Below are positions 1-10,103 of a DNA stretch of 64,000 nt, piece by piece. The translations under genes and the position numbers were made by a program. Numbering within the stretch: position 1 is the stretch's first letter; each line of letters begins with the position of its first letter. The stretch is from Archilochus colubris (lineage: Eukaryota; Chordata; Aves; Apodiformes; Trochilidae), in assembly GCA_023079485.1 (NCBI GenBank), contig CM041107.1, positions 5,476,657-5,540,656 on the forward strand, written 5' to 3'. Under the pieces are notes generated by a model. That model worked only from the letters and a program-made list of their open reading frames with translations. It was not told the origin of the DNA and did no database searches.

Positions 1-331
1 GAGCATCTAACAACGAGGCTTATCAAGGTGCTGAGGCACCTCTGGATGGAAGCAGCTGCCTGGTGTTACATCCAGGATTTTTAACCTCTCTGCTTCACCT
101 CCTTGCCTCCAGCTAGAGGTGAAATCAGACCCTAAGGCTGAGATTCCTCTGGCAGGGGACTGGTGAGACAGCACCTTCCAGAGGCACCAGGCTCTTTCCT
201 GTGACCACTGAAGAAGCTGGGAGTGCTCAGCTCCCATTTAGAGGGCTGGCTTTGGACAGCATCCAGCCAGGTGTGATGGATCCAAGCTCTGCTGACTCCT
301 CATGCCACCCAACACCTCCCCCCCCTCAAGT
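1..331. other. Non-coding stretch, no recognised feature
   Basis: This segment precedes the first CR1 fragment. It has no recognisable repeat, promoter or RNA gene. A 76-codon frame on the minus strand has no domain I recognise and no coding signature. It ends in a C-rich run just before the CR1 3' tail. I read it as unique intergenic or intronic bird DNA. Confidence 0.55.
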
Positions 332-670
332 ATAGAATCATAGAATCATAGAATGGGCTGGGTTGGAAGGGAGCTCAGAGATCATCAAGTCCAACCCTTG
401 ATCCACTCCCCCCGTGGTTCCCAGCCCATGGCACTCAGTGCCACATCCAGGCTCTTTGGAAAGATCTCCAGACACGGAGAATCCACTACTTCCCTGGGCA
501 GCCCATTCCAATGCCTGATCACCCTCTCCAGAAAGAAATTCTTTCTCATCTCCAACCTAAACCTCCCCTGGCACAACTTGAGACCCTGCCCTCTTGTCTT
601 GCTGAGAGTTGCCTGGGAAAAGAGCCCAACCCCCCCCTGGCTCCAACCTCCTTTCAGGGAGTTGGAGAGA
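332..670 (-). mobile_element. CR1 LINE fragment, 3' end, minus orientation
   Basis: The + strand starts with three ATAGAATC-type units (332-354), the reverse complement of the terminal octamer repeat of avian CR1, followed by the typical block 'GGGTTGGAAGGGAGCTC' and 'GATCATCAAGTCCAACCC'. Further CR1 landmarks are 'TTCCCTGGGCAGCC' (about 492-505) and 'CCTAAACCTCCCCTGGCACA' (556-575). The element is 5' truncated near 670, as is usual for CR1, which copies itself from the 3' end and rarely completes. No reverse transcriptase coding sequence is left, so it cannot move. The intact tail suggests a relatively recent insertion. The short open frames overlapping it are by-products. Confidence 0.95.
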
Positions 671-1299
671 GAACAAACCACTACACCTCAGAAGAGCTCT
701 GGACATGTTCATCTGCCTGGTTCCAGCATTGCCTCTCCTCCCCAGGGCCACCACCAGTATTCCCAGTTTAACAGAAGCAACCTGGCCCCGTGCTGCCCCT
801 TGCTCCCACCAAGGCTGTGAGTGTTTGCTGATTTCTGGAGTGCAGACTCTGCTAATTTATGTTAATTGGAATTGCACAGGTAGGGTTTTTTTCCCCTTCC
901 ATGACTTCTTGCATCCCACTGTGAAATCAAGCTGGCTTTATCATCTCCTAGAGCAGCCTGCAGCCAGCTGGAACAGCAGAGGCCTTAGCATGCAAAGCAT
1001 GTTGACAACTTGCCTTTTTTTTTTTATTTCTTTCTCCTTTCCCTCTTACTCAGGAGGAAGTTTTCATATTTGGATAGTTCTGAAGGCTCACTGAGCCATG
1101 ATTACAATTCCCTTTAATTTATTTATATAGCAAGAAGCTGCCATTTACGAGGCTGCACTGTAACAAGATGGTTTTACCCTTCCCTTCTGCTGGCTCCCAC
1201 ACCCTCTTCTGAGAAAAAATTTAAAAAAAAAAAAAAAGCAAGAGAGGTTCTCTGTGCTCCTCAGGGCCCTGTGCTGGGCAACACTTTGGGCTGTGGGGT
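671..1299. other. Non-coding stretch with A- and T-runs
   Basis: Nothing gene-like is recognised. It contains a T-rich run at 1015-1030 followed by a pyrimidine-rich tract ending in CAG at 1054, which looks like a splice acceptor but has no matching donor nearby. It also has an A15 run at 1223-1237. The 161-codon frame ending at 1094 begins inside the CR1 fragment and lacks any known domain. Confidence 0.5.
1223..1237. repeat. Poly-A run (A15)
   Basis: A15 mononucleotide run preceded by a shorter A6-TTT stretch. It lies about 60 bases before the first arm of the 1300/2532 inverted repeat, on its outer side. It could be an old retrotransposon tail, but no element body is recognisable beside it. 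Confidence 0.9.
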
Positions 1300-1477
1300 G
1301 GGTCTGATTTTCCAGCCCAAGGTGTGGGAGTCAGGGGGAGCTTTGCCTTTAGCTCCTGGAGGAGCAGGGTCTGTCTGCTTCAAGAAAAAAGTCCTTTTGT
1401 CCTGCTCTTTGGGTTTGTCCTTACTGGAAAAGGAAAACCCTCCTTCCCCACAGGGATGGCTGTGGATGTGCAGGGAT
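1300..1477 (+). repeat. Unnamed dispersed repeat, copy 1 (inverted partner at 2356-2532)
   Basis: About 178 bases that recur as reverse complement at 2356-2532. Long blocks match exactly, for example the GGTGTGGGAGTCAGGGGGAG block and 'CTCCTTCCCCACAGGGATGG'. By eye about nine positions in ten agree, with differences clustered in the middle (about 1391-1425). Similarity fades at both ends, although a short match (CCAGGAGCT versus CCAGGAGTT) resumes after a roughly 13-base gap. I do not recognise the family. It does not resemble CR1. It could be part of an LTR, a DNA-transposon end or a local inverted duplication. The 93- to 108-codon frames across it appear in both copies and are not evidence of a gene. 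Confidence 0.85.
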
Positions 1478-2355
1478 CCAGGAGCTCCTCTCCCAAGAGG
1501 CCCCATAGAAGGCACCTGGAGACCTCTGAGCCCCAGGGACACACCATCCTACTGCTATTATAAGAAGCTCAGGAAACACAAATCCCAAGAGTTTTGAGGC
1601 CTTTGATTACTATGGAAATTTTTATAAAATGGCTTCTATTAGGAGAGAATCTGTTTTACCCAGCAGACACAGCAAGGCTTTTATCTTCCATAGGGAATTA
1701 GCCCAGCTGCACATCACGGTAATGGAGTCACAACTTGACCACAAATATCTCATTAGCTTGAAAAGTTACCTGCTTTATTTCTGTCCAAAGGATATTTTGC
1801 TTGGGTGCTTTCATCTTAAAAACACTAACTTCTAGAAAGCTTTAATGTCACGTGTGGTTTTGCTTTCTCTGAGGAGTGGAAAATGCCACACACTGTGGCA
1901 TATGCACAGGATTGAGTCACAAGGGAAAAAATAAACAGTTGTCTTTCTTGGTTTGATCTATCTACATCTGTTTCTTGGGAGAGAGGTGAAATGCAGTATT
2001 TACTTGGGTAAGTATTGTGAGCCAGATGCACTCCACTATCAAAGCAATTAAAGATGATATTAAAATTAACTATGGAGAAGGGATCTGGAGGTGGACTTTT
2101 CAGCAGAAAGTGGAGGGTTTGTGTATAGTGTGCATAACAAAACTAGGAATTTTCTCATCTCGAAAGTTTCCAAATGCAAGGTCAGTCCTATCAGAGGGAA
2201 AAGCAAAACTCCTTGTTTTAATGAGGCTGGGATTTCCCTCTGCACCTGATGGGGCTGCTCTTCCAGTCTTGCTTTTGGGTGAGGTTTGGGTGGCAGCTTG
2301 CACTCTGGGCTGGCAACAAAAATCCCAGCACCCAACTCCTGGGTCCCAGCTCCCA
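1478..2355. other. Spacer between inverted repeat copies
   Basis: About 878 bases between the two arms. It is AT-rich in the middle (about 1600-2100), with no transposase or reverse-transcriptase motif visible in any frame. If the arms are terminal repeats of one element, this would be its interior, but no coding remnant supports that. The 210-codon + strand frame starting at 2017 runs into the second arm and has no recognised domain. Confidence 0.5.
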
Positions 2356-2532
2356 CCCTACACATCCACAGCCATCCCTGTGGGGAAGGAGGGTTTTCCT
2401 TTTCCAAGAAGGAAAAAAACCCCAGAGAGGACAAACAGAGCTTTTTTCTTGAAGCAGACAGACCCTGCTCCTCCAGGAGCTAAAGGCAAAGCTCCCCCTG
2501 ACTCCCACACCTTGGGCTGGGAAATCAGACCC
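2356..2532 (-). repeat. Unnamed dispersed repeat, copy 2 (inverted partner of 1300-1477)
   Basis: Reverse complement of copy 1. The match runs from 'CCTACACATCCACAGCC' at its left edge to 'GGGAAATCAGACCC' at its right edge. It holds one stretch where GGTTTTTTTCC replaces GGGTTTGTCC of copy 1, consistent with independent drift. Together the pair can fold into a long stem across an 878-base loop. Family unknown. Confidence 0.85.
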
Positions 2533-3670
2533 AGGCACATCAAAAATCTCTTGCTCCCTGGGGATGCAACATGTGAGGGTGTCATTATTTCAGAAGGAAC
2601 TGGAATGTTACTACTAAGAGTAAACCCTGATGTCCAAAAGAAGCTGTAGGAGGAGAATGGCCCCTTTCAGATGCCCCTCTGATGCCAGGAGGCATTTCCT
2701 GCTCTCAGGAGCTCCAAGATGAATATTAAAAGAATTAAAGGAGGAAATAAATACCATGTTTGAACAAGGTAATTTATCATTACAGGGCTTGCTGAGGGAC
2801 AGTGGTTTTTTTCTGTGTCATCTGGTGCCTTTAAGTCAAGGCAGAAATGCCTTGCTAAAAGATGTGTTCTGGTTTTAAGCCCTGTTGTTGGGCTCAGAAA
2901 AGGAATCACTGTGCGATGCTGTACGACAGGAAATCAGACTTGATGGCTGTAATTGTGTTCCTATCTGGCCTTAAAATCTATTGATCTGTGAAAATAATTG
3001 CCACAGTTTACTGATTTTCCTGAATGTTTGATGGTAGGTAAGAAATACGTCTGTCTCCTGTGGCCTCAGCTGCCCTGAAAGCATCTCCCCTTGGCAATCA
3101 GCAGGAATTAGGAAAAAAAACCTGTATTGATTCAGCATAACCCAAGAAAATGTTTAAATGTATATTTGCTTAGATGTTTGATGTATTTTTTTCTGTGCTT
3201 GCTCAATGGAGTCTGGCTGTCAGGAGTGCTCAGCATCATCCTGTGGGTGGGTCAGGGAAGGTTGGGATGCATGGAAACATGAGCACTTTCTGACTTATTT
3301 GAGTTAATTGCAAACCACCACAACCCTCTGGTTCAGCTGCCAGGGCTGAACCTGTGGACATAAACCAAGCTGTGTCCTAATCAAGGTTGAAGAGTAAGAC
3401 CAGAAAGCCAGATTTGCTTCCCACCCAACCAATGGCTAGAGCATACAGAACAGAAAAAGTGATTATTTTTTTTTAATTGTTTTTCCAGGAAAGAGTCCTG
3501 ATCCTGCAAGGCACTCAGCTCCATCAGACACAGTGTGTGAGTTTCCCAGCTCTGCTGAAGGTTCCCAACATCTGGCAAAGCACACCCTGAGTGCAGCTCA
3601 TGCTCCACAAATGGTTTAGAGACCTTGCAGGGGTCAATAAGGACAAGGGAAGTGTTTGCTTTCTATAAAA
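2533..3670. other. Non-coding stretch, no recognised feature
   Basis: About 1.1 kb of unique-looking sequence of mixed composition with short A- and T-runs (for example near 3112-3120 and 3467-3475). No repeat family, splice-bounded open frame or RNA gene is recognised. Confidence 0.5.
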
Positions 3671-4003
3671 CAGGCTCTGAGGAGACCTTAGAGCATCTTC
3701 CAGTGCCTGAAGGGGCTCCAGGAAAGCTGGGGAGGGACTTGGGACAAGGGCCTGGAGGGATGGGATGAGGGGGAAGAGTTTCAGACTCAGAGGAGATGGA
3801 GATGAGATCTTGGGAAGCAATTCTTTGGGATGAGGATGCTGAGCCCCAGGTTCCCCCAGAAGCTGTGGCTGCCCCATCCCTGGCAGTGTCCAAGGTTGGA
3901 TGGGGCTTGGAGCAGCCTGGGCTGGGGGAGGTGTCCCTGCCCATGGCAGGGGGGGCACTGGGGGAGTTTTAAGGTCCCCTCCAACCCAAACCATCATCAC
4001 TCT
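3671..4003 (+). mobile_element. CR1 LINE fragment, 3' end, plus orientation
   Basis: Sense CR1 landmarks appear in order: 'GGGGCTCCAGGAAAGCTGGG' (3713-3732), 'GGGAGGGACTTGGGACAAGG', then 'GGAGGTGTCCCTGCCCATGG' (3927-3946), and 'GTCCCCTCCAACCCAAACCA' just before the end. The terminal ATTCTATG units have decayed to a CATCATC-like remnant. The element is 5' truncated and non-coding. It is of the subtype with the 'GTGTCCCTGCCCATGGCAGG' block, shared with 10007, 20860 and 49139. The 199-codon minus-strand frame covering it is antisense to the repeat and not a gene. Confidence 0.93.
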
Positions 4004-4149
4004 CAGAAATATGCCTGGGTCATTTGGTACTGTGAAAGGGGAGCCCTTCTCCTCCTGCACACCCAGCCTGTCCCTTCCCCTTGCTGAGGCTGGTGGTGGT
4101 GGTTTTGTCTTCCCAGTTATCACAGTGGAAACTCAAACATGACATTAGT

Positions 4150-4240
4150 TTAATTAGAGATCAACTCCTTTTACGGCATGCAAATGCCCTATCCGACTAA
4201 ATCCCCCTTCTGAAGTTGGCAGATGCAAATTAAATCCTGT
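4150..4240. promoter_or_regulatory. Candidate enhancer block with two octamer (POU) motifs
   Basis: Two exact ATGCAAAT octamers in the same orientation at 4178-4185 and 4223-4230, 45 bases apart, sit in an AT-rich block that also holds TTTAATTAGAG (4150-4160). The octamer is the established binding site of POU-domain factors such as Oct1 and Oct4. The block contains CG dinucleotides (in TTACGG and TCCGAC) that are rare elsewhere here, which can hint at constraint. No expression or conservation data are available to me, so this remains a motif-based suggestion. Confidence 0.3.
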
Positions 4241-4621
4241 GCACTGAAGTGTAATTTGGCTTTGAACACTCTTAAAGGCCCTCAGTGATTCAGTGGGTGG
4301 AGGGGAATTAGTCTTAAGCTGCATTTGTTGCTTTCTCCTCCCTTAATTTGTTTATATGACTGCTACTGAAGCAATATTGAATGTAGACAAATTGCCAAGT
4401 GACACAGATGAACGAAAGCCAAGGTTTCACTGTTAGGTTTTGGAGCTGTAAATAACACAGGCCCAGTCTACCTGAAATAATGGTAAATAATGGGCTCCCT
4501 GCCACTTCATGCCCCATCATGTTCTCAGTGACCAACAGGCTTGCTGTGGCCAAGCAGCCCCTCCTGCAGTCACGCAAGGGCAGAGCACTGGCCTGGGGCT
4601 TTCCTAAGAACTTCAAGAGCC

Positions 4622-5015
4622 CCATTTTCCAGTGAAAAGTCCTTTAACATCATCAGTCCAACCCTTCCCCCAACACTGCCCAGGCCACCTCCACCCCATG
4701 TCCCTCATCCCCACATCTCCAGGGCTCTGAAACCCCTCCAGGGATGATGGGGACTCCAGCCCTGCCCTGGGCAGCCTGGGCCAGGCCCTGACAACCCTTG
4801 CCAGGGAGAAATTGTTCCCCAGCTCCAACCTAAACCTCCCCTGGCACAACTTGAGGCTCTTTCCTCTTCTCCCATCCCTTGTTCCTGGGGAGCAGAGCCT
4901 GACCCCCCCTGGCTCCAACCTCCTCTTAGGTAGGGGTAGAAAGAAGGTGTCCCCTCAACCCCTTTTTCTCCAGATTGAACACTTCCAGTTCCCTCAGCTA
5001 CTCCTTGGAAAAAAA
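4622..5015 (-). mobile_element. CR1 LINE fragment, minus orientation, tail lost
   Basis: Reading the minus strand gives CR1 order. On the + strand one sees a decayed 'TTTTCCAGTGAAAAGTCC', then 'CATCAGTCCAACCCTTCC', 'CCCTGGGCAGCCTGGGCCAG' (4762-4781), 'CCTAAACCTCCCCTGGCACA' and 'CTGGCTCCAACCTCCTCTTA'. The last recognisable block is the 'TTCTCCAG.TTGAACACTTCC' region near 4967-4990. The terminal octamer repeat is missing, so this copy is older or trimmed at its 3' end. It belongs to the same subtype as 332, 13040 and 23575. No coding capacity remains. Confidence 0.92.
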
Positions 5016-5960
5016 ACCACTTTTCTTTAGCTGTTCCATCCCTAGCTTGACTTTGGAAACCCCATCCCACTTGGGAGAACCCCCAAAGTTCTCCCTACCA
5101 AGGTGCTCAGGTGGTTCTGCCAGGGACCATCTTTCTCTGGCGGGTGAAACAAGGAATGAAAAGAAAGAAAATGCAACAAGAAAATGAAAACAAGAATATT
5201 TTTGTCCAGGATTACCAAAAGAAGCATCCCACTGAGGTTCTGCAGGAGCCTCTTAGGAGCTCAAGTTGTTTCCCAGCTTCTTTACATTAACAGACAGCAG
5301 AGACATTTTGCAAAACCAGCTTAGCACAAACTTCCAGCATTTCTCACGCTGCTTTGCAGGCACAGCCAGCTCACAGCTATTACTTCATATGCCCCCTTTT
5401 ATTTTCCTTCACTGATTTTATTTGGAAGCATCTCTGGGAATTTGTGGGCCAAATCCCACCATGTGAATCTGTTCTGTCAGTCTGATCAACCCCTGTACTC
5501 CACACACTACACCTGAACCAGGAGGTGTTTCCAGCCAGCCCCCCCAGATTAATTACACCCCTCTGTCAGCATTTGGCTTCATTACTCTTAGCCCTAGCCC
5601 AAAGCTTTTTGCTTCACTGTAAAGCTTCTCCAGCTTTTATTTTAGATTCCTGGGTTCCTCCCATGTTCTTCCTGTCTCTGGTTTATTCTTGGGTCTGAAT
5701 TCCAAGTGTCTGAGCAGCTCACCAGCAGGCTCATCATCACACTGCACCAATTCCTCCTGTCCCACACTCACCAAATGCCTCTCATCCACTGCCTTCAGGT
5801 TGCTATTTGCTTTTTTAATTTTTTTTTTTTAATTTTATTTTCCTAAGGAGTGATTTTTTTAAGGCCTCCCATGTGCTGTTTTGTAGAAATTAATCAAACA
5901 GGACAATCTCGAGGTAACAGGCACTTCCATTTCTGCTCCTGGCTGTCTGCAGAGCATTTT
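5016..5960. other. Non-coding stretch, no recognised gene
   Basis: Unique-looking sequence after the CR1 fragment at 4622. It includes a T/A-rich run at 5811-5842. The short frames have no recognised domain and no RNA gene is visible. Confidence 0.5.
5811..5842. repeat. T/A-rich low-complexity run
   Basis: A run of T6-AA-T12-AA-T4-A-T4 pattern. Simple low-complexity DNA with no associated element that I can see. Confidence 0.85.
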
Positions 5961-6190
5961 AACCACTGAGCAGATAAGTGCCTTTCAATTACATGCTTGT
6001 TGCAGACACTCCCTGCTTATGTTTTATAACAATGATTTTGGATCGAGAGGCTTGCAGCTAAAGGGATAAACATTTAGCCCAGATAAGCAGATTTGTAGAA
6101 ATTATTGTTATCCAGAGCTGGATTGATTCATTAGGAACCAGCAGTGGACAGCACTTGAAATCTGACTGAGATAAATTTATCCCAGCAAAG
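5960..6190. promoter_or_regulatory. Candidate regulatory block rich in GATA motifs
   Basis: Three strict AGATAA matches (5972-5977, 6081-6086, 6169-6174) and three weaker GGATAA or TTATCC sites (6064-6069, 6108-6113, 6178-6183) occur within about 210 bases. The perfect 12-base palindrome GATAAATTTATC lies at 6170-6181. AACAATG, a SOX-like core, lies at 6028-6034. GATA factors bind WGATAR, so clustered sites are typical of haematopoietic, gut or cardiac enhancers. AT-rich DNA yields such motifs by chance, hence the low confidence. Confidence 0.25.
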
Positions 6191-7703
6191 TGAAACCTGC
6201 TAAGGGGTGAGGCTCAATTATGTTATATCCATAATGACATTTCCTTTGCTTGTTTCAAATGGCAAAAATAACTGTGGGAAAGAAACCATTTTTCCCTACT
6301 TCATCCAAGACCTGAAACACACTTGCAGGGAGAATTCTGGATCCTTGCAGCAGCAGAAATGAGGAAGCAAAGCTTCAGAATCCAAGAGCCAAGAGATTCT
6401 GGATGTTTAGTGATGGGCAAGAGGCAAAAGGGCTGTGTGACTCAGGAGGGGATCCTGATCCCAGCCACTGATCCTCTCAGGGATTGTATTAACAATTATT
6501 TTGCTGCAAGCCACCTTTGCACAGAGACTTCTGGCACCCTAGAGATGGACTCAGCAGACTTCGTTTGGAGACTTTCACCTTTTCTCTTCTGACCTCACAG
6601 CTTTTCTTATCAATATTTCTCTTTCAGTCTGGCTCATTTGCTCCCTTCACTTTTCCCAAGCAATGGGTTTTGCATAGGGGAACACGATTTGGGGAGAGGG
6701 GTGAGGATTTGGCTGTCCTCTGCTGTAGGGTACCCAGCTCATGGTGCAGAAAGTCACAGAGAAAGCCCTCATCCATCATGCTGTCCCCATCTTTTCAGCT
6801 ATGAATAGGGCAGGGGAGAAGGTCACTGGCATAAAGCACAGAGAAGAGTGGGCAGCAAAGCATGCACTTGTCACAGAATTAGTGCCAGAAGTACACAGGC
6901 AATCCATCAGAGTTATGGCATGCTCTCCTTGTGGTTAGTTGATATATAACACCCCCAATCAATAACTAAAGAGGGGGGAGAGGGAGAAGAAAAGGATTTG
7001 ATTTAATATTTGCCTAGGCTTTGTCAAAAAGTAAGATTTATGGCAACGTTAAAAGAAAAAATTAGCCTCTAGCTTAATAGCCAATTGGTCCCTGTGATTT
7101 TGCTGGGATCATATTTACTGGGCATCCTAATAACCAGACATTAACAGCCAGGCACCTGCTCGGCCATGTCAGGCTGGGTATCAGCCAGCATGAAGCGTGC
7201 ATCTGGGCCTGGCTTGTGGATAACTTGCTTAAGGAAACATTTTCTTCGTTTCATTGAATGTTTGGAATTCCTAAGAGGCTTGCAAACTACCATCAACATT
7301 AGCAAGGAAGTCTCAGGACCTGATCTGGCTTGTCCCTAACTTTACTGGATGTGTCAGACTGAATTAAAGGCAGGGTTGCAAAATGCATCTGGTAGGTCCA
7401 GAAGTGGCACTGAGCACTGGGTGGTTCTGCTTGCCCTTTGCTTTTGTATTTGAGACATTAAATTATGAAATCATACAAGACATTTCTTTCCCTCTTGCCT
7501 TCCTGGACTCCTTAGATCCAGGTCCCTCCTGGGATTTGGGCTTCTGGTCCATGGGAAAGTTCAGGGGTACCAGGGCTCCCACTTTATCCAGATAATGCCT
7601 GGAATGATGCTACAGCAAGAGGTGGCAGATGAAACAGTTCCAACCAAAACTGTCTCCCAAAGAACCTTGTTGAGGTTTTGTGCCATTTTTGTGCCATTCA
7701 GCT
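6191..7703. other. Non-coding stretch, no recognised gene
   Basis: Mixed unique-looking sequence. The part from about 7020 to 7260 is AT-rich with scattered CG dinucleotides and no repeat signature, and could be a conserved non-coding block. Open frames up to 95 codons have no recognised domain. Confidence 0.45.
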
Positions 7704-7983
7704 GAATCACAGAATCAGAGAGAATCCTCATGGTTGGAAAGGACCTTCAAGCTCCATGGAGTCCAACCATCAGTCCTACACCACCCTGACCACTCAATCA
7801 CCTCCCCCAGCACCACATCTGCCTGGTCTGGGAACACCCCCAGGGATGGGGACTCCACCACCTCCCTGGGCAGCATCTTCCAGTGCTTCACCACTCTTCT
7901 GGTGAAGATATTTTTCCTAATATCCCATCTGGACCTTCCCTGGTGCAACCTGAACCCATTTCCTCTTGTTCTAAATCTGCACA
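7704..7983 (-). mobile_element. CR1 LINE fragment, minus orientation
   Basis: Starts with 'GAATCACAGAATCAGAG', a decayed terminal octamer repeat, then 'ATGGTTGGAAAGGACCTTCA' and 'GGAGTCCAACCATC'. Further in are 'ACCACCTCCCTGGGCAGC' (7858-7875), 'TTTTTCCTAATATCCCATCT' and 'CATTTCCTCTTGTTCTAAAT'. It is 5' truncated near 7983. The subtype differs from the copy at 332: it has 'GTGAAGATATTTTTCCTAAT' where that one has 'AAGAAATTCTTTCTCATC'. It is closer to the copies at 27243 and 29722. Non-coding relic. Confidence 0.94.
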
Positions 7984-9252
7984 ACCTGACACGATTGCAG
8001 AGTTCTGAGCTTTTTGGTGTTTTTAATACCCAGTAGGGTCAAAGAAAAGAAAAAGGTGAGGGTATTATGACACTTGTCTTACCAATATCCAGAGCAATTC
8101 CAACAAAAATGTGGAGGGAAAGCAGCAGTACGTGTTCCCATTTTGCAAGAGAATCAGCAGCCTCCATCCCCTCAGCTCTCTGTGCTCCACAGACATTCCA
8201 TATTCTCCTAAACACCCTGGAAGTCTGGCTCAGAGAAAAGAACAGGCTCAAGTTTGGAGGAAAACTCTCAGCTCTGTGACACATGCACTCAGTTCACAGA
8301 AATACTCTTGCAAGATCTCAATATCCACTCCCTCTCTGCATGGGACACAAGAGTGACACATCAGTTTTTCCAAGCACTTGACCTTTTGAGCCAGTACACC
8401 TTGCATAATAAGTCCTCCAGCTTTGGAATTACTCCAGGTGTGACCTGAGCTATGGAGGAAATCATCTAAATAACTCCTGTGATATCTTCTGGCCTTCAAC
8501 TCCACTGCCCACACTGTTCCGTGCCCTGAAATCTGTGTCATCTATTTGCAACGAAGTGCAAGGGAAGTGCAGGCCATCAGGGTCCTCATTTTACAGCTTT
8601 TTATACCAAATCTGTTGAACTACAGGTAAAAATGCAAAAGGCAGAGCAATGCCAGAGAAAATCTGTGACTTGGCTTCCACAGACCATTTACTTGGAGTTC
8701 ATGAGCAACAAATACATCAGCAACAGGAAAGTTACTCAGGTCAGTTCAAAAATAAATATGATGTGTACAGCCACGGGCAGATCCTGCCTGACAAGTGAAA
8801 TCAGCTCGTTTTTCCTCCCAGCAAACGTCAGATGGTTTAGAAATGGTTTGTTCTGTTGATTATTTCTGTTAAATGAGTCCTGTCATAATCATGAAGCTGG
8901 TGACCTCGAGTTAATCCCTGGCTCCAACCTCTGCAACTCTTTAAAAAACTTGATCTCAATCTGAGCAGGAACCATTGTGTTGAGTCTCCTAAAAATCCAG
9001 CCCAGGGTAGACAAAGCTGCATAAATGTTCCTGAGGTCGGAAATGAATGCATATTTATTGCAACAATAGTGTATTACCAGCCATTCACAGCTCCAAGAGC
9101 AAAACACAGGAGTTTTTTCCAAAATAAAACCAAACAGATGTCTCCAATGAGCACACTTATCGGATCGGCAGAATATTTCTTTCAGCAATCTCCCTAGTAA
9201 TTAATTTTGCTGTTATCACCAAAGCCATTTCACAGCCTGGGAAGGGAAAAGA

Positions 9253-9276
9253 TAAAAAAAAAACAACGAAAAAAAA
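9253..9276. repeat. A-rich low-complexity run
   Basis: Two A-runs of about nine bases separated by CAACG. Ordinary low-complexity DNA. Confidence 0.85.
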
Positions 9277-9434
9277 CCCCAACTTGCTTTTCTCACCAGC
9301 CTCTGTGTGGATCCCAGGATCAGAGCTCAGCTCATCCAAAGGTGGCTTCTGAGCAGAGAAGTCACTGGGGACACCCCCGATCCAGCAGCCCCCATCCTCT
9401 TCCTGCAGAGCCAGAGATAAAAATAAAAATGTGG

Positions 9435-9459
9435 GTTTGGTTTGGTTTTTTTTTTTTTC
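9435..9459. repeat. (GGTTT)n followed by poly-T
   Basis: Three GGTTT-like units run into a T14 stretch and then TCTTCCCC. The same pattern of GGTTT units joined to a T-run recurs at 26641-26704, probably through slippage from a T-run. Confidence 0.85.
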
Positions 9460-10006
9460 TTCCCCTCCCCACAAAAGCAAGTTCAAAGCAGCATTTACCT
9501 GTACCAACAAAAGGCAGGGGATAAATAAGAAGAAAAGCACCCGTGGTGCTTAGGATAAGGTGCAATTAAAGGATTAAAAATTCACCCATTTCGATGGGAA
9601 ATGGCATTGAAATGGCTGAGCTGCTCCTGACTTTGAATGAAAGGAGAACTTATCTCTTCACTCAACCCCAGTGTTCAGAACCAAGATAGACCCTTTATCA
9701 TTTCTCATTGTTCCATTCAGGGCAGGCAGGAGATGTGTGCCTGCCAGGGAAGACTTTTGTTATTCCAATGACTGAAAGAAACTTCTCTAAACCTCCTGCT
9801 ACTGCCTTGGGTGCTGGAGCTGCCTGAGGAGGGGGAGGCAAGGGGGGGACCACTGCTCCCCTCCTGCAAGATGCAGGTTTGTTAGCCCAGCCCACAGCCC
9901 AGATTCATACAGGAGGAGCCCATCTGTAGATTTCAGCCCTAAGAAGATGGTACCAACCCTCCCATGTCCCACGTTCACCTGGCTGAGCCCTTGCATGAAG
10001 CCTTCT

Positions 10007-10103
10007 GCAAGCTGCTCTACTGGGAGGTGTCCCTGGCCATGATGATGATGAGGATGATGATGATCTTTAAGGTCCATTCCAACCCAAACCATTCTATGAT
10101 TCA
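10007..10103 (+). mobile_element. CR1 LINE fragment, short 3' end, plus orientation
   Basis: Sense CR1 3' end: 'AAGCTGCTCTACTGGGAGGT' then GTCCCTGGCC. After an expanded ATG/GAT stretch come 'GATCTTTAAGGTCCATTCC' and 'CAACCCAAACCATTCTATGA', with a single ATTCTATG-like terminal unit left. Only about 97 bases remain. The part that normally reads CATGGCAGGGGGTTGGA-like sequence has been replaced by a trinucleotide repeat. Confidence 0.92.
10039..10064. repeat. (ATG)n microsatellite inside CR1
   Basis: ATG/GAT units with one AGG interruption lie within the CR1 3' end, between the GTCCCTGGCC block and 'GATCTTTAAGG'. This is growth of a trinucleotide repeat from the native GATGATC sequence of CR1. 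Confidence 0.85.

Larger units (their letters stand above)
7984..10006. other. Non-coding stretch with simple repeats
   Basis: About 2 kb of unique-looking sequence. The only recognised items are low-complexity runs at 9253-9276 and 9435-9459. Frames of up to 127 codons (minus strand, around 9157-9540) are rich in residues encoded by T-runs, such as F and L, or by A-runs, such as K and N, and show no domain. Confidence 0.45.

Noticed and set aside
2017..2649. 210-codon + strand open frame
   Set aside because: It runs through the second arm of the inverted repeat, has no recognised domain, and its homologous arm is not coding in the same way.
3524..4123. 199-codon minus-strand open frame rich in proline
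   Set aside because: Much of it is antisense to the CR1 fragment at 3671-4003. The proline-rich composition comes from the G-rich CR1 sense strand.
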